From contig DBOB01000004.1 of assembly GCA_002299885.1 (NCBI GenBank), forward strand, positions 1-64,000: a stretch of DNA of 64,000 bases, written 5' to 3'. The DNA is from Sediminibacterium sp. UBA657 (lineage in GTDB: Bacteria > Bacteroidota > Bacteroidia > Chitinophagales > Chitinophagaceae). The position numbers and the translations under genes are program-made. The notes under the pieces are model-generated. The model searched no databases. It worked only from the letters and a program-made list of their open reading frames with translations, and was not told where the DNA came from. Position 1 is the first letter of the stretch. Each line of letters begins with the position of its first letter. Below, one piece after another: positions 43,409-51,963 of the stretch.

Positions 43409-44389
43409 TTAATCTGCCTTAAATTGGACCACAAAAATACTTCCTTTAGGTTGATTTGGCTTGACGAAAATAGTGCCAGCGTGGAATGTGACAATTTTTT
43501 TACATAAATACAAACCCAATCCTGTTCCCTTTGTAGTTCTGGTTTGTTCTGCCCCCACTCTATAAAATTTATCAAATACTTTTGACCTTTCCTCTAACGC
43601 AATACCGATGCCTTGATCTTTAACGGTCAGCTCAATGTCTTTTCCTACTATATGTAAGTCTATTAAAATATCAGTCTCGGGTGCTGCATATTTATTAGCG
43701 TTATCCAATAAATTATTAATCATCAACTGCAATAATAATGGTTCGCCTTGAAGTTGAATAGCCGCATCAATTGAACCAATACATTTTCTATTGGAATATC
43801 GTTCTTCAAAAGATTGTATACATTGAACAGCAATCGTCGAAAGGTCTACCAGTTGTTTGCTGTTTTCAAATTGGCCCATTTCAAATTGGGATGCTAATAA
43901 AATATTATTACAGAGTGCGTCTAATCGTCTTGTCTCTTTAAGCGTATTCTGAATTAAATGCTGTTGCTGTTCGGGTTGTAAATCTCTTTTTACAATCGTT
44001 TCTAAATTTAATTGAGTGACTGCAATGGGCGTCTTGAGCTCATGCGTGACTGCCATCATAAAATTTTGTTGCAGTGTCGAATATTTTAATTGCTTTAATA
44101 AAGAACGGTATACATAGATGGCACCTAAAAGAAAAAGCAATAAAAAAGTCAAACCCTCTCCAATATATTGTTTGGTTTTTCTGGCAGCAAATGCCTCAAT
44201 GTTTGCAATATGCTGTTGATCAATTTGTCCTTTTGCGGTAAGGGTTTCAATTTTTGTAGCCGTCAACAATTCGTTTTGTTGAACGAGCGCTACATACCAC
44301 CAAATAAAGGCAGCGACCATATAAGTTAGGAATAACCAATAAATGATTCTGACCCATACTAATTTTGATATGGAAAATGGCATGCGCAT
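43409..44389 (-). CDS. Sensor histidine kinase with short periplasmic segment
   Basis: A 326-residue inner-membrane kinase. Two membrane helices (about 13-35 and 80-98) flank only about 45 periplasmic residues, so it probably senses membrane state or a partner rather than a soluble ligand. HisKA has His116 in VTHELKTPIA; the ATPase domain has NLLDNANKYA, DQGIGI and GTGLGLYLCK. It starts 1 base after gldH ends and precedes the regulator, so all three are one transcript. Confidence 0.95.
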   Translation of the reverse strand: MRMPFSISKLVWVRIIYWLFLTYMVAAFIWWYVALVQQNELLTATKIETLTAKGQIDQQHIANIEAFAARKTKQYIGEGLTFLLLFLLGAIYVYRSLLKQLKYSTLQQNFMMAVTHELKTPIAVTQLNLETIVKRDLQPEQQQHLIQNTLKETRRLDALCNNILLASQFEMGQFENSKQLVDLSTIAVQCIQSFEERYSNRKCIGSIDAAIQLQGEPLLLQLMINNLLDNANKYAAPETDILIDLHIVGKDIELTVKDQGIGIALEERSKVFDKFYRVGAEQTRTTKGTGLGLYLCKKIVTFHAGTIFVKPNQPKGSIFVVQFKAD

Positions 44390-44390
44390 A

Positions 44391-44864
44391 TTATAAAGCA
44401 GCTTTTTCTATTCGAATGCCTGTAGATAAAATATTTTGTAGCGGGTCCTCGCGCATCGTATGCTTGATGGTAAAAGTATGTATGCCATAATTCAATTTAA
44501 CGGGCTTTGAGTATAAAGGGATGCGTTGGTCATAAATATCATCCATGCCAGTACCTAGCCAACCTTTTTGATCATCGGCTAAATTTAAATTGAAGGTTTC
44601 TGTTTGCGCTTTTTCACCCGCACTACTATGGCTTAACTCAACCCAAATATTTTTATAATGATAGGCATTGTGGTGCCTAATGACAAAGGCAATTTTATAC
44701 AACTGATTAGTGTCAGTGACATTGAATAGGTATTTTTCTGGCTTTGTGCTATTCCATTGATGGTCTGGATGTATTGTATTTTGTTCAGACAAGGGTATTG
44801 TTTGACAAGCATTTATGCTCGTTAATAAACAGATACCAAACAGGATACGATAAAACTTCCCCAT
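44391..44864 (-). CDS. gldH: Gliding motility lipoprotein GldH
   Basis: A 157-residue lipoprotein with lipobox INAC (Cys20). The mature sequence contains the GldH-like core KYLFNVTDTNQLYKIAFVIRHHNAYHYKNIWVEL, TFNLNLADDQKGWLGTGMDDIYDQRIPL and YGIHTFTIKHTMREDPLQNILSTGIRIE. GldH is needed for gliding and type IX secretion in Flavobacterium johnsoniae. Its ATG directly abuts the yicC stop, and the kinase gene follows by one base. This placement differs from the PSP1-gldH adjacency I recall from other Bacteroidetes. Confidence 0.9.
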   Translation of the reverse strand: MGKFYRILFGICLLTSINACQTIPLSEQNTIHPDHQWNSTKPEKYLFNVTDTNQLYKIAFVIRHHNAYHYKNIWVELSHSSAGEKAQTETFNLNLADDQKGWLGTGMDDIYDQRIPLYSKPVKLNYGIHTFTIKHTMREDPLQNILSTGIRIEKAAL

Positions 44865-45740
44865 TTATAATACGTTTAAGATTTGTTCTTTCGCTTTTTC
44901 TAATTCATCCTTCATCACAATTACTGCTTTTTGAATATCTACATCATTGGCCTTAGACCCAGTGGTATTAATCTCTCTGCCCATTTCTTGTAAAACAAAG
45001 GATAATTTTTTTCCTTTATTGGGATCTTTTTCGGCAAGGATAGATTTAAAATAGGCGCAATGGTTTGTTAAACGAACACGCTCTTCGGAAATATCAATTT
45101 TTTCGATATAGTAAATCAATTCTTGTTCTAAGCGATTGTTGTCATACTTGTCTGGTCCTACGTTTTGTTCTAATAATTTAATCAAGCCCTCTTTTATTTT
45201 TGTTCTTCTATTTGGCTCAAGTATAGCAATCGCAGCTTGCTGCGCTTCAATACCTGCAACACGTTCTAATAAATCTGATTCAATTGATTTCCCCTCCTCT
45301 TGTCTATGAATGTTCAATAAATCAATGGCTTGTTTTAATAAATTAAATATGGCCTGCTTTTCTTCATCTGATAAAACTTCGTTGGTAGAAGAAACCACAT
45401 CTGGCATTTTCAACAAAGTACTTAAAATGTTTTCCTTGCCAATGCCTAATTCGTCCGCTAATTCGACAATTGGTTGGTAATAGGACTTTGCTAACTCTTT
45501 ATTGATATTCACCGGCTTTGAAGCGCCATTCGATCTAACGGCAATAGAACACTCTACACTACCTCTAAATAAGTGTTCATTTAATGTATTTCTGATTTCA
45601 ACTTCAATTGGTTTTAAAATGGATGGAATATTTAAACGAACATCGAATTGCTTTCCGTTTAAAGACTTCACTTCCACCAAGAGTGTTTTGTCATTGAATG
45701 CCATTTCTGCCCTTCCGTAACCCGTCATTGAATACAACAT
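44865..45740 (-). CDS. YicC family endoribonuclease-like protein
   Basis: A 291-residue protein beginning MLYSMTGYGRAE, the YicC_N signature, and ending with the DUF1732 domain (HCAYFKSILAEKDPNKGKKLSFVLQEMGREINTTGSKA and the closing MKDELEKAKEQILNVL). YicC of E. coli is an RNase that promotes decay of some small RNAs; the same activity is inferred here. The usual neighbour gmk is not downstream: gldH follows immediately. It is divergent from ligA across a palindrome-rich 85-base gap. Confidence 0.94.
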   Translation of the reverse strand: MLYSMTGYGRAEMAFNDKTLLVEVKSLNGKQFDVRLNIPSILKPIEVEIRNTLNEHLFRGSVECSIAVRSNGASKPVNINKELAKSYYQPIVELADELGIGKENILSTLLKMPDVVSSTNEVLSDEEKQAIFNLLKQAIDLLNIHRQEEGKSIESDLLERVAGIEAQQAAIAILEPNRRTKIKEGLIKLLEQNVGPDKYDNNRLEQELIYYIEKIDISEERVRLTNHCAYFKSILAEKDPNKGKKLSFVLQEMGREINTTGSKANDVDIQKAVIVMKDELEKAKEQILNVL

Positions 45741-45781
45741 AAGTATACCATTATTTAGTACATAAAGGTATTAAATAATGA

Positions 45782-45811
45782 GCTTGCAAGCGCTAAAGTT
45801 TGTACTTTAGC
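45782..45811. promoter_or_regulatory. Two adjoining palindromes over the putative ligA promoter
   Basis: GCTTGCAAGC (45782-45791) is a perfect 10-base palindrome. It directly adjoins GCTAAAGT-TTGT-ACTTTAGC (45792-45811), a perfect inverted repeat with 8-base arms. The right arm contains TACTTTAGC (45803-45811), one mismatch from the -7 consensus, 14 bases before the ligA ATG. The arrangement suggests an operator over the promoter. Confidence 0.5.
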
Positions 45812-45825
45812 AAAGATTTTCACCC

Positions 45826-47919
45826 ATGTACGACAAAGCACAAATACAAGCATTACAACAAACTACAAAGCAGTTTTTAGCGACGCCTTTAAGCATTGAT
45901 TTAACGACTTTAAAAAAGGTATTACAGTTTCATGAATACCAATATTATGTAGTCAATGAATCCTTAATAAGTGATTGTGAATATGACCAGCTCTATCAGG
46001 CCCTTTTAGCGATAGAAGCTTCGGATCCTTCTTGTATTACCCCTGACTCACCAAGTCAAAGAGTAGGTAATAGTTTAAATAGCAATTTTGAAACGGTACC
46101 TCATTTATTACCCATGTTGAGTTTAGAGAATAGCTATAATGCAGAGGACCTCATTGATTTTGACCGTAAAGCGAGAGAAAGTGCTAACCTAGACGCGATT
46201 ACTTATTGCGTTGAGCCAAAATTTGACGGGGCAAGCATTTCTTTAATCTATGAAAACGATCTTTTAGTTCGTGCATGTACCAGAGGAGATGGCGTTGAAG
46301 GAGAAGACATCACCAATAATATCAAACAAATTAGATCTATTCCTTTACAGATTCCACTTGCAGCAAATGGCATTCAACAAATTGAAATTCGTGGCGAAGT
46401 CATTATGACAAAAAAGGCTTTCAATGACTTTAATGAAAAATTAAAATCCAAGCATCAATCGCCCCTTGCTAATCCGAGAAATGCTGCATCGGGTAGTTTA
46501 AGAATGAAAGATCCAAAGGAAGTGGCAGAAAGAAATTTAGATGCATTTATTTATCATGTGAGTTATATTTTGCCTATCCCTGGAAAAACAGTGAACCCAC
46601 TTTTAAAAACACATAGCGGCAGCTTAGACTTTTTATGGAATATGGGTTTTAGGTCACCTCAAAAAGAAAAACAGGTTGTGACTAAGATGCAAGATGTCAT
46701 TGATTATTGTGCTATTGCAGCAGCTGGAAGAGACGATCTACCTTATGAGATAGACGGATTAGTGGTTAAAGTGAATGACCTGGCATTGCAAGAAAAATTA
46801 GGCATGACATCCCACCATCCAAGATGGGCGATTGCTTATAAATTTAAAGCAAGACAAGCAACCACTATTTTAGAACATGTAGAATTTCAAGTTGGTAGAA
46901 CTGGCGCAGTCACACCCGTAGCTAAATTAAAACCAGTAGCCATTGGTGGTGTAACCGTTTCGAGTATCTCCATTCACAACGAAGAATATATTATTGAAAA
47001 AGATTTGCTTTTAGGAGACACGGTGATCATAGAACGCGCAGGCGATGTGATACCTCAGATCGTCCATTCCATTGCAAGCCTTAGAACTGGTAACGAAAAA
47101 AAGATTCAGTTTCCAACCCATTGTCCTGTTTGTGCTACAGCCTTGGTAAAAGAAATTACAGAAGCAGTTTGGAGATGTACCAACATCAATTGTAGTGCAC
47201 AAATTGTTGAGCGCATTGCACATTTTGTGAGTAAGGACGCCATGGATATTAAAAATTTAGGCGAGGCTAATATTAAAAAGTTTTTTGAACTTGGTTTATT
47301 AAAGGCTATTCCTGGAATTTACACACTCGACTTTGAAAAAATTGGGCAATTAGAAGGATTTGGAAAAAAGAGCGTGGATAATTTAACAAGCTCTATAGAA
47401 GCCTCTAAACAACAACCATTGCATCGACTCATCTATGCTTTAGGCATTCGATTTGTTGGAGAAACAACAGCTAAAACAATTGCAAGCAGGATCAATCACT
47501 TACTTGACTTAACGCGTATCACAGAGGAACAATTATTAGAATTCGAAGATATAGGAGTTAAAGTAGCAAGTAGTATTGTCCAGTTTTTCCACGACCCAAA
47601 TCAGCTGAACATGATTGAGTCGCTTATGCAATTAGGATTGAATGTGGAACAAACTACGCATCAAGCAACGGATGGCTCACTTACAGGATTGAACTTTTTA
47701 TTTACAGGCACCTTAACCCAACTCAAACGATCCGATGCAGAAGCCATGGTAGAAGCAAAAGGTGGACATATCCTAAGCGGTGTAAGTAGTAAATTAAATT
47801 ACTTGATTGTTGGAGAAGATGCTGGTAGCAAATTAGAAAAAGCTAAAAAAATAGCCTCCATAAAAATAATGACTGAAGCTGAATTTATTGAATTAATCAA
47901 TAGCGATTCGACATCCTAG
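45826..47919 (+). CDS. ligA: NAD-dependent DNA ligase
   Basis: LigA seals nicks during replication and repair using NAD. The 697 residues contain domain Ia (YYVVNESLISDCEYDQL), the adenylation motif with Lys132 (VEPKFDGASIS), the OB fold (QVGRTGAVTPVAKLKPV), a four-cysteine zinc finger (CPVCATAL with CTNINCSAQ), helix-hairpin-helix repeats and a C-terminal BRCT domain (GLNFLFTGTLTQLKRSDAEAMVEAKGG). All domains are present. It converges on asd. Confidence 0.98.
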   Translation: MYDKAQIQALQQTTKQFLATPLSIDLTTLKKVLQFHEYQYYVVNESLISDCEYDQLYQALLAIEASDPSCITPDSPSQRVGNSLNSNFETVPHLLPMLSLENSYNAEDLIDFDRKARESANLDAITYCVEPKFDGASISLIYENDLLVRACTRGDGVEGEDITNNIKQIRSIPLQIPLAANGIQQIEIRGEVIMTKKAFNDFNEKLKSKHQSPLANPRNAASGSLRMKDPKEVAERNLDAFIYHVSYILPIPGKTVNPLLKTHSGSLDFLWNMGFRSPQKEKQVVTKMQDVIDYCAIAAAGRDDLPYEIDGLVVKVNDLALQEKLGMTSHHPRWAIAYKFKARQATTILEHVEFQVGRTGAVTPVAKLKPVAIGGVTVSSISIHNEEYIIEKDLLLGDTVIIERAGDVIPQIVHSIASLRTGNEKKIQFPTHCPVCATALVKEITEAVWRCTNINCSAQIVERIAHFVSKDAMDIKNLGEANIKKFFELGLLKAIPGIYTLDFEKIGQLEGFGKKSVDNLTSSIEASKQQPLHRLIYALGIRFVGETTAKTIASRINHLLDLTRITEEQLLEFEDIGVKVASSIVQFFHDPNQLNMIESLMQLGLNVEQTTHQATDGSLTGLNFLFTGTLTQLKRSDAEAMVEAKGGHILSGVSSKLNYLIVGEDAGSKLEKAKKIASIKIMTEAEFIELINSDSTS

Positions 47920-47976
47920 TTGTTCGATCAAAATTGAATTTCTAAATTACTATTTATAAAAATTAGAAATCCTTTT

Positions 47977-48975
47977 CTAAATAATTCCTTTGGAAACCAA
48001 ATATTCAGCTATTTGAACTGCATTGGTAGCTGCACCTTTACGAAGGTTATCACTTACAATCCACATATTTAAAGTCTTTGCTTGCGTTTCGTCTCTACGC
48101 AATCTACCTACAAATACATCGTCTTTATCATGAGCCCATAATGGCATTGGGTAAAATTGTGCTGCGTCATCTTGTTGCACCACTACGCCTGGCGCTTTAG
48201 CCAATAAAGCAGTTAATTCATTTAAATCAAATTCATTTTCAAATTCAACATTCACGCTTTCGCTATGACCACCCACTACTGGGACACGCACAGTCGTGGC
48301 AGTTACTTTGATCGAGTCGTCTTGCATAATTTTACAAGTCTCTTTGATCATTTTCATTTCTTCCTTGGTATAACCATTCTCTAAAAAAACATCAATCTGT
48401 GGAATTACATTTAAATCGATTGGATATTTATAAGCCATTTGGTCGGGTGATAAATTTGCTCCGCTACGCTCATTGAACAATTGGTCTACAGCATTTTTCC
48501 CGGTGCCAGTGACACTTTGATAAGTACTTACTACTACTCTCTTAATCGTATATTTTTGATGTAAAGGTTGTAATGCTACCACCATTTGAATAGTGGAACA
48601 ATTAGGATTCGCAATAATATAATCTTCTGCGGTTAAAACAGAAGCGTTTACTTCTGGCACCACTAATTTTTTGGTTGGATCCATTCTCCATGCAGAAGAA
48701 TTATCAATCACACGAACACCAGCAGCAGCAAATTTTGGAGCCCATTCTAAAGATGTTGTTCCTCCTGCAGAAAAAATGGCGACAGCAGGTTTTGCTGCAA
48801 TGCCATCTTCCATGCTCACAACTTTATATTGTTTGCCATTGAAGCTTACCTCCTTGCCAACAGAACGTGCAGATGCAACTGGAATTAACTCAGTTACAGG
48901 GAAATGACGCTCTGCAAGTATTTGTAAGATTTTTGTGCCTACTAAACCTGTGGCACCAACTACTGCAACTCTCAT
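47977..48975 (-). CDS. asd: Aspartate-semialdehyde dehydrogenase
   Basis: Asd reduces aspartyl phosphate to the semialdehyde for lysine, threonine, methionine and diaminopimelate synthesis. The 332 residues show the NADP-binding start VAVVGATGLVGTKIL, the catalytic Cys in IANPNCSTIQMV, and the substrate motif VPVVGGHSESVNVEF with its His. It begins 24 bases before the end of the PfkB kinase gene upstream on the same strand, so the two may share a transcript. Confidence 0.97.
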   Translation of the reverse strand: MRVAVVGATGLVGTKILQILAERHFPVTELIPVASARSVGKEVSFNGKQYKVVSMEDGIAAKPAVAIFSAGGTTSLEWAPKFAAAGVRVIDNSSAWRMDPTKKLVVPEVNASVLTAEDYIIANPNCSTIQMVVALQPLHQKYTIKRVVVSTYQSVTGTGKNAVDQLFNERSGANLSPDQMAYKYPIDLNVIPQIDVFLENGYTKEEMKMIKETCKIMQDDSIKVTATTVRVPVVGGHSESVNVEFENEFDLNELTALLAKAPGVVVQQDDAAQFYPMPLWAHDKDDVFVGRLRRDETQAKTLNMWIVSDNLRKGAATNAVQIAEYLVSKGII

Positions 48976-48999
48976 ATTTTCAATTAAAAAAATTGAATG

Positions 49000-49920
49000 T
49001 TAAACCAACTCAATATCAAAGTTCACTAGCTGAACAAAAGAAGCAACACGTGCTTTGATATCTTCTGCATTGATTTCTGTCAAACGCTGTGTACCAAATT
49101 TCTCTACACAAAAACTTGCCATCGCACTACCTAAAATGATTGCAGTCTTCATATTCTCAAATGAAATATCTTTTGTTTTTGCTAAATGTGCTACAAATCC
49201 ACCAGCAAAAGTATCACCAGCACCAGTTGGATCAAATACTTCCTCTAATGGCAATGCTGGAGCAAAGAATACTTGGTTTTCATGGAACAATAAAGCACCA
49301 TGCTCACCCTTCTTGATGATCACATACTTTGGACCCATTTCCATAATTTTTTTCGCTGCTTTTACCAAGCTGTACTCACCACTCAATTGTCTTGCTTCAC
49401 TATCATTCACTAATAAAACGTCTACTAAGCTAATGGTATGTTTTAAGTCATCCATCATAATTTCCATCCAAAAATTCATCGTATCCATTACGATTAATTT
49501 TGGTCTATTTCTCATTTGTTTGATGACACTGCTTTGTACAGATGGCACCAAATTTCCCAACATTAAAATTTCACAATCCTGATAACTTTCTGGAACAACT
49601 GGTTGGAAGTTTTCCAACACATTTAATTGAGTGTCCAAAGTATCACGCGTGTTCATATCTAAATGATATTTACCACTCCAGAAAAAAGTCTTTTCGTCTT
49701 TTTTAATTTGTACCCCTTCCAATGTCACTCCTCTAGCAGTCAAAGCATCTAATTCTGATTGAGGAAAATCTCCCCCAACAACTGAAATTTGCTTTACTGG
49801 AGTAAAATTAGAAGCGCACCAAGCAATATAAGTTGCAGCACCACCAATAATTTTATCACTTTTCCCAAAAGGGGTTTCAATGGCATCAAAAGCCATAGAT
49901 CCAACGACTACTAAAGACAT
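49000..49920 (-). CDS. PfkB family carbohydrate/nucleoside kinase
   Basis: A 306-residue ribokinase-fold kinase. GGAATYIAWCASNF gives the N-terminal substrate region, and DPTGAGDTFAGGFVAHLA near 232-249 contains the anion hole and catalytic Asp. The N-terminal MSLVVVGSMAFDAIETPFG is the usual first strand. Substrate (adenosine, ribose or another sugar) cannot be fixed from sequence. It is the first gene before asd, with a -7-like box about 25 bases upstream. Confidence 0.92.
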   Translation of the reverse strand: MSLVVVGSMAFDAIETPFGKSDKIIGGAATYIAWCASNFTPVKQISVVGGDFPQSELDALTARGVTLEGVQIKKDEKTFFWSGKYHLDMNTRDTLDTQLNVLENFQPVVPESYQDCEILMLGNLVPSVQSSVIKQMRNRPKLIVMDTMNFWMEIMMDDLKHTISLVDVLLVNDSEARQLSGEYSLVKAAKKIMEMGPKYVIIKKGEHGALLFHENQVFFAPALPLEEVFDPTGAGDTFAGGFVAHLAKTKDISFENMKTAIILGSAMASFCVEKFGTQRLTEINAEDIKARVASFVQLVNFDIELV

Positions 49921-49943
49921 GTTTAAATTTTTGATTTTCAGCT

Positions 49944-49952
49944 GCGAAACTA
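49944..49952 (-). promoter_or_regulatory. -7 box of the PfkB kinase gene
   Basis: The minus strand reads TAGTTTCGC, one mismatch from TAnnTTTGC, 23 bases upstream of the ATG. Confidence 0.4.
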
Positions 49953-50085
49953 CGATTTTTAAGACATCCTTCCCAAAGCAATCTAAATAGACGTAATTCT
50001 ACGAGCGCAACTACTTGATTACCAAAAAACTAACAAAATTGAGGGAATTAATCAAAAATTAACCAAAACCTTGGCTTTTATTCGA

Positions 50086-50094
50086 TAATTTTGC
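50086..50094 (+). promoter_or_regulatory. -7 box of the TetR gene
   Basis: TAATTTTGC matches TAnnTTTGC exactly and lies 25 bases before the ATG at 50120. Confidence 0.5.
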
Positions 50095-50119
50095 GCTACG
50101 AAACGCTCAAAATATCATT

Positions 50120-50716
50120 ATGGCAAGAATCAAAACAGAAAAAAACGGGTCCAGAAAAGACGTCATTGTACGTAAAGCAGCCACCCTTTTTAGAGAAAAG
50201 GGATATAAAGCGGCAAGTATGCGCGATTTAGCAGAAGCTGTTGGGGTTGAGGCTGCAAGCTTGTACAACCATATTAAATCAAAAAGTGAGTTATTGCATG
50301 AATTGGTTTTCAATGTAGCCAATCGTTTTGTTTTAAAAATTGATGAGATCGAGTCTGAACAAATTAGTTCATTGAAGAAAATGGAGAAGATCCTACGATT
50401 CCATATTGTAGAAATGATACATCATTACGAAGAAGTATATGTAAGCGATAGAGAATGGAAGCATCTTTCTGATCCTTACTTATCCAATTACCAAAATCAA
50501 AGAAGGGTATATCGTAAAAGATTGGCTGCTATCATTGAAGAAGGGATTAGGAATAAGGAAATCAAGCCAATTGATGCACCTACTGTGGTCCTTATATTTT
50601 TGCATGCTGTAAGTGGCATAGAAAGCTGGCACCGTTCAACTAAAAAAATTAGTGCAGAGGAACTAGAGCAAAACATGATTGCCATTTTAATTGATGGCTT
50701 AAAAGCAACTAGTTAA
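50120..50716 (+). CDS. TetR family transcriptional regulator
   Basis: A 198-residue regulator with an N-terminal TetR helix-turn-helix (KAATLFREKGYKAASMRDLAEAVGVEAASLYNHIKSKSELL, about 16-56) and an all-helical ligand domain including MIHHYEEVYVSDREWKHL. The C-terminal region resembles the TetR_C group linked to fatty-acid or phenylacetate genes, but this is weak. It stands alone, followed by a terminator, and no nearby gene is an obvious target. Confidence 0.92.
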   Translation: MARIKTEKNGSRKDVIVRKAATLFREKGYKAASMRDLAEAVGVEAASLYNHIKSKSELLHELVFNVANRFVLKIDEIESEQISSLKKMEKILRFHIVEMIHHYEEVYVSDREWKHLSDPYLSNYQNQRRVYRKRLAAIIEEGIRNKEIKPIDAPTVVLIFLHAVSGIESWHRSTKKISAEELEQNMIAILIDGLKATS

Positions 50717-50752
50717 TCTAGTAAAAATAAACCCGTCCTAAACAAAATAGAC

Positions 50753-50784
50753 AAAAGCCTTCTCCAAAAGAGAAGGCTTTTTAT
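50753..50784 (+). terminator. Terminator after the TetR gene
   Basis: AAAAGCCTTCTC (50753-50764) pairs with GAGAAGGCTTTT (50770-50781) around a 5-base loop, with further T residues. It is a standard intrinsic terminator, usable on both strands. Confidence 0.9.
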
Positions 50785-50810
50785 TAAATTAAATTACCGC
50801 TTGATTGTAG

Positions 50811-50819
50811 TAACTTTGT
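50811..50819 (+). promoter_or_regulatory. -7 box of obg
   Basis: TAACTTTGT matches TAnnTTTG and lies 18 bases before the GUG start at 50838. Confidence 0.5.
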
Positions 50820-50837
50820 AGCTTATAAAAAGAACTA

Positions 50838-51845
50838 GTGTCAGAAAGAAATAATTTTATTGATTACATCCGAATTTTTGCCCATAGTGGTCATGGCGGA
50901 GCTGGTTGCAGGCATTTTCTTAGAAATAAATTAACTGCCAAGGGTGGACCTGATGGTGGTGATGGAGGAAGAGGTGGACATGTTATCCTAAGAGGTAATG
51001 CACAGCTTTGGACTTTATTGCATTTACGATATCATAAAAATGTATTAGCTAAGGATGGAGAGAATGGCTCTAAAAATAAATGTACTGGAAAGGATGGTGA
51101 AGATATTATCATTGAAGTGCCGTTGGGTACCATTGCAAGAGACGAAGAAACTGGTGAAATTGAAGCAGAGATTTTACATGATGGACAAGAAATAGTTTGG
51201 TTGAAAGGTGGGCGAGGTGGATTGGGTAATTGTAATTTTGCTACTCCAACACAACAAGTGCCTGAATACGCACAACCTGGAGAAGAAGGGATAGAAGGAT
51301 GGAAACAAATTGAATTAAAAGTACTTGCAGATGTTGGATTGGTAGGATTCCCAAATGCTGGAAAGTCCACACTCTTGTCGGCCATCACCGCAGCAAAACC
51401 AAAAATTGCCAACTACGCTTTTACCACATTGACACCTCAGTTAGGTATGGTTGAATACAGAAACAATCGATCCTTTTGTATTGCAGATTTACCCGGAATT
51501 ATTGAAGGGGCTGCCGAAGGAAAGGGTTTAGGGCACAGATTCTTAAGACATATCGAAAGAAACGCAGTATTGCTTTTCTTAATTCCTGCAGATTCTAATG
51601 ACCACAAAAAAGAATTCGAAATTTTAAAGAATGAATTGAATGAATTCAATCCTGAATTATTACAAAAGGATTTCATCATTGCAATTAGCAAAACAGATTT
51701 GTTAGATCAAGAATTAATGGATGCAATCGAAAAAGAATTACCAGAAAATATTCCGCATATTTTTATCTCTTCTGCAATTTCTAAAAACCTGATGGAACTA
51801 AAAGACTTATTGTGGCAAACACTCAATAAACCAGTAAACGCTTAA
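50838..51845 (+). CDS. obg: GTPase Obg
   Basis: Obg (CgtA) is an essential GTPase that binds the 50S subunit and links ribosome maturation to stress. The glycine-rich Obg fold (1-158) shows GGDGGRGGHV and GGRGGLGNCNFATP. The G domain has GFPNAGKSTLLS, ADLPGIIEGAAEGKGLGHRFLRHI and a SKTD specificity motif. At 335 residues it lacks the optional C-terminal OCT domain. The start is GUG, fixed by the conserved NFIDYIRIFAHSGHGGAG. Confidence 0.97.
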   Translation: MSERNNFIDYIRIFAHSGHGGAGCRHFLRNKLTAKGGPDGGDGGRGGHVILRGNAQLWTLLHLRYHKNVLAKDGENGSKNKCTGKDGEDIIIEVPLGTIARDEETGEIEAEILHDGQEIVWLKGGRGGLGNCNFATPTQQVPEYAQPGEEGIEGWKQIELKVLADVGLVGFPNAGKSTLLSAITAAKPKIANYAFTTLTPQLGMVEYRNNRSFCIADLPGIIEGAAEGKGLGHRFLRHIERNAVLLFLIPADSNDHKKEFEILKNELNEFNPELLQKDFIIAISKTDLLDQELMDAIEKELPENIPHIFISSAISKNLMELKDLLWQTLNKPVNA

Positions 51846-51903
51846 GCACTAAAATTATTTGATACGATTAGATTGATCGAATACATTATTAGATAAATAG
51901 ATG

Positions 51904-51949
51904 GTATAAAAAAAGAGTCTCAATGTTCATTGAGACTCTTTTTTTATAC
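51904..51949. terminator. Bidirectional terminator between obg and typA
   Basis: A 46-base perfect palindrome with a 2-base centre: GAGTCTCAATG and CATTGAGACTC flanked by A7 and T7 tracts. It serves the convergent obg and typA transcripts. Confidence 0.92.
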
Positions 51950-51963
51950 TTCAAGCGTAATGC

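Noticed and set aside
47938..47970. ATTTCTAA...TTAGAAAT repeat between convergent ligA and asd as a terminator
   Set aside because: The stem is almost all A-T with a 17-base loop, too weak to claim.
49055..49582. 175-codon open frame antisense to the PfkB kinase gene
   Set aside because: The kinase on the other strand has clear motifs throughout, and the antisense translation resembles nothing.
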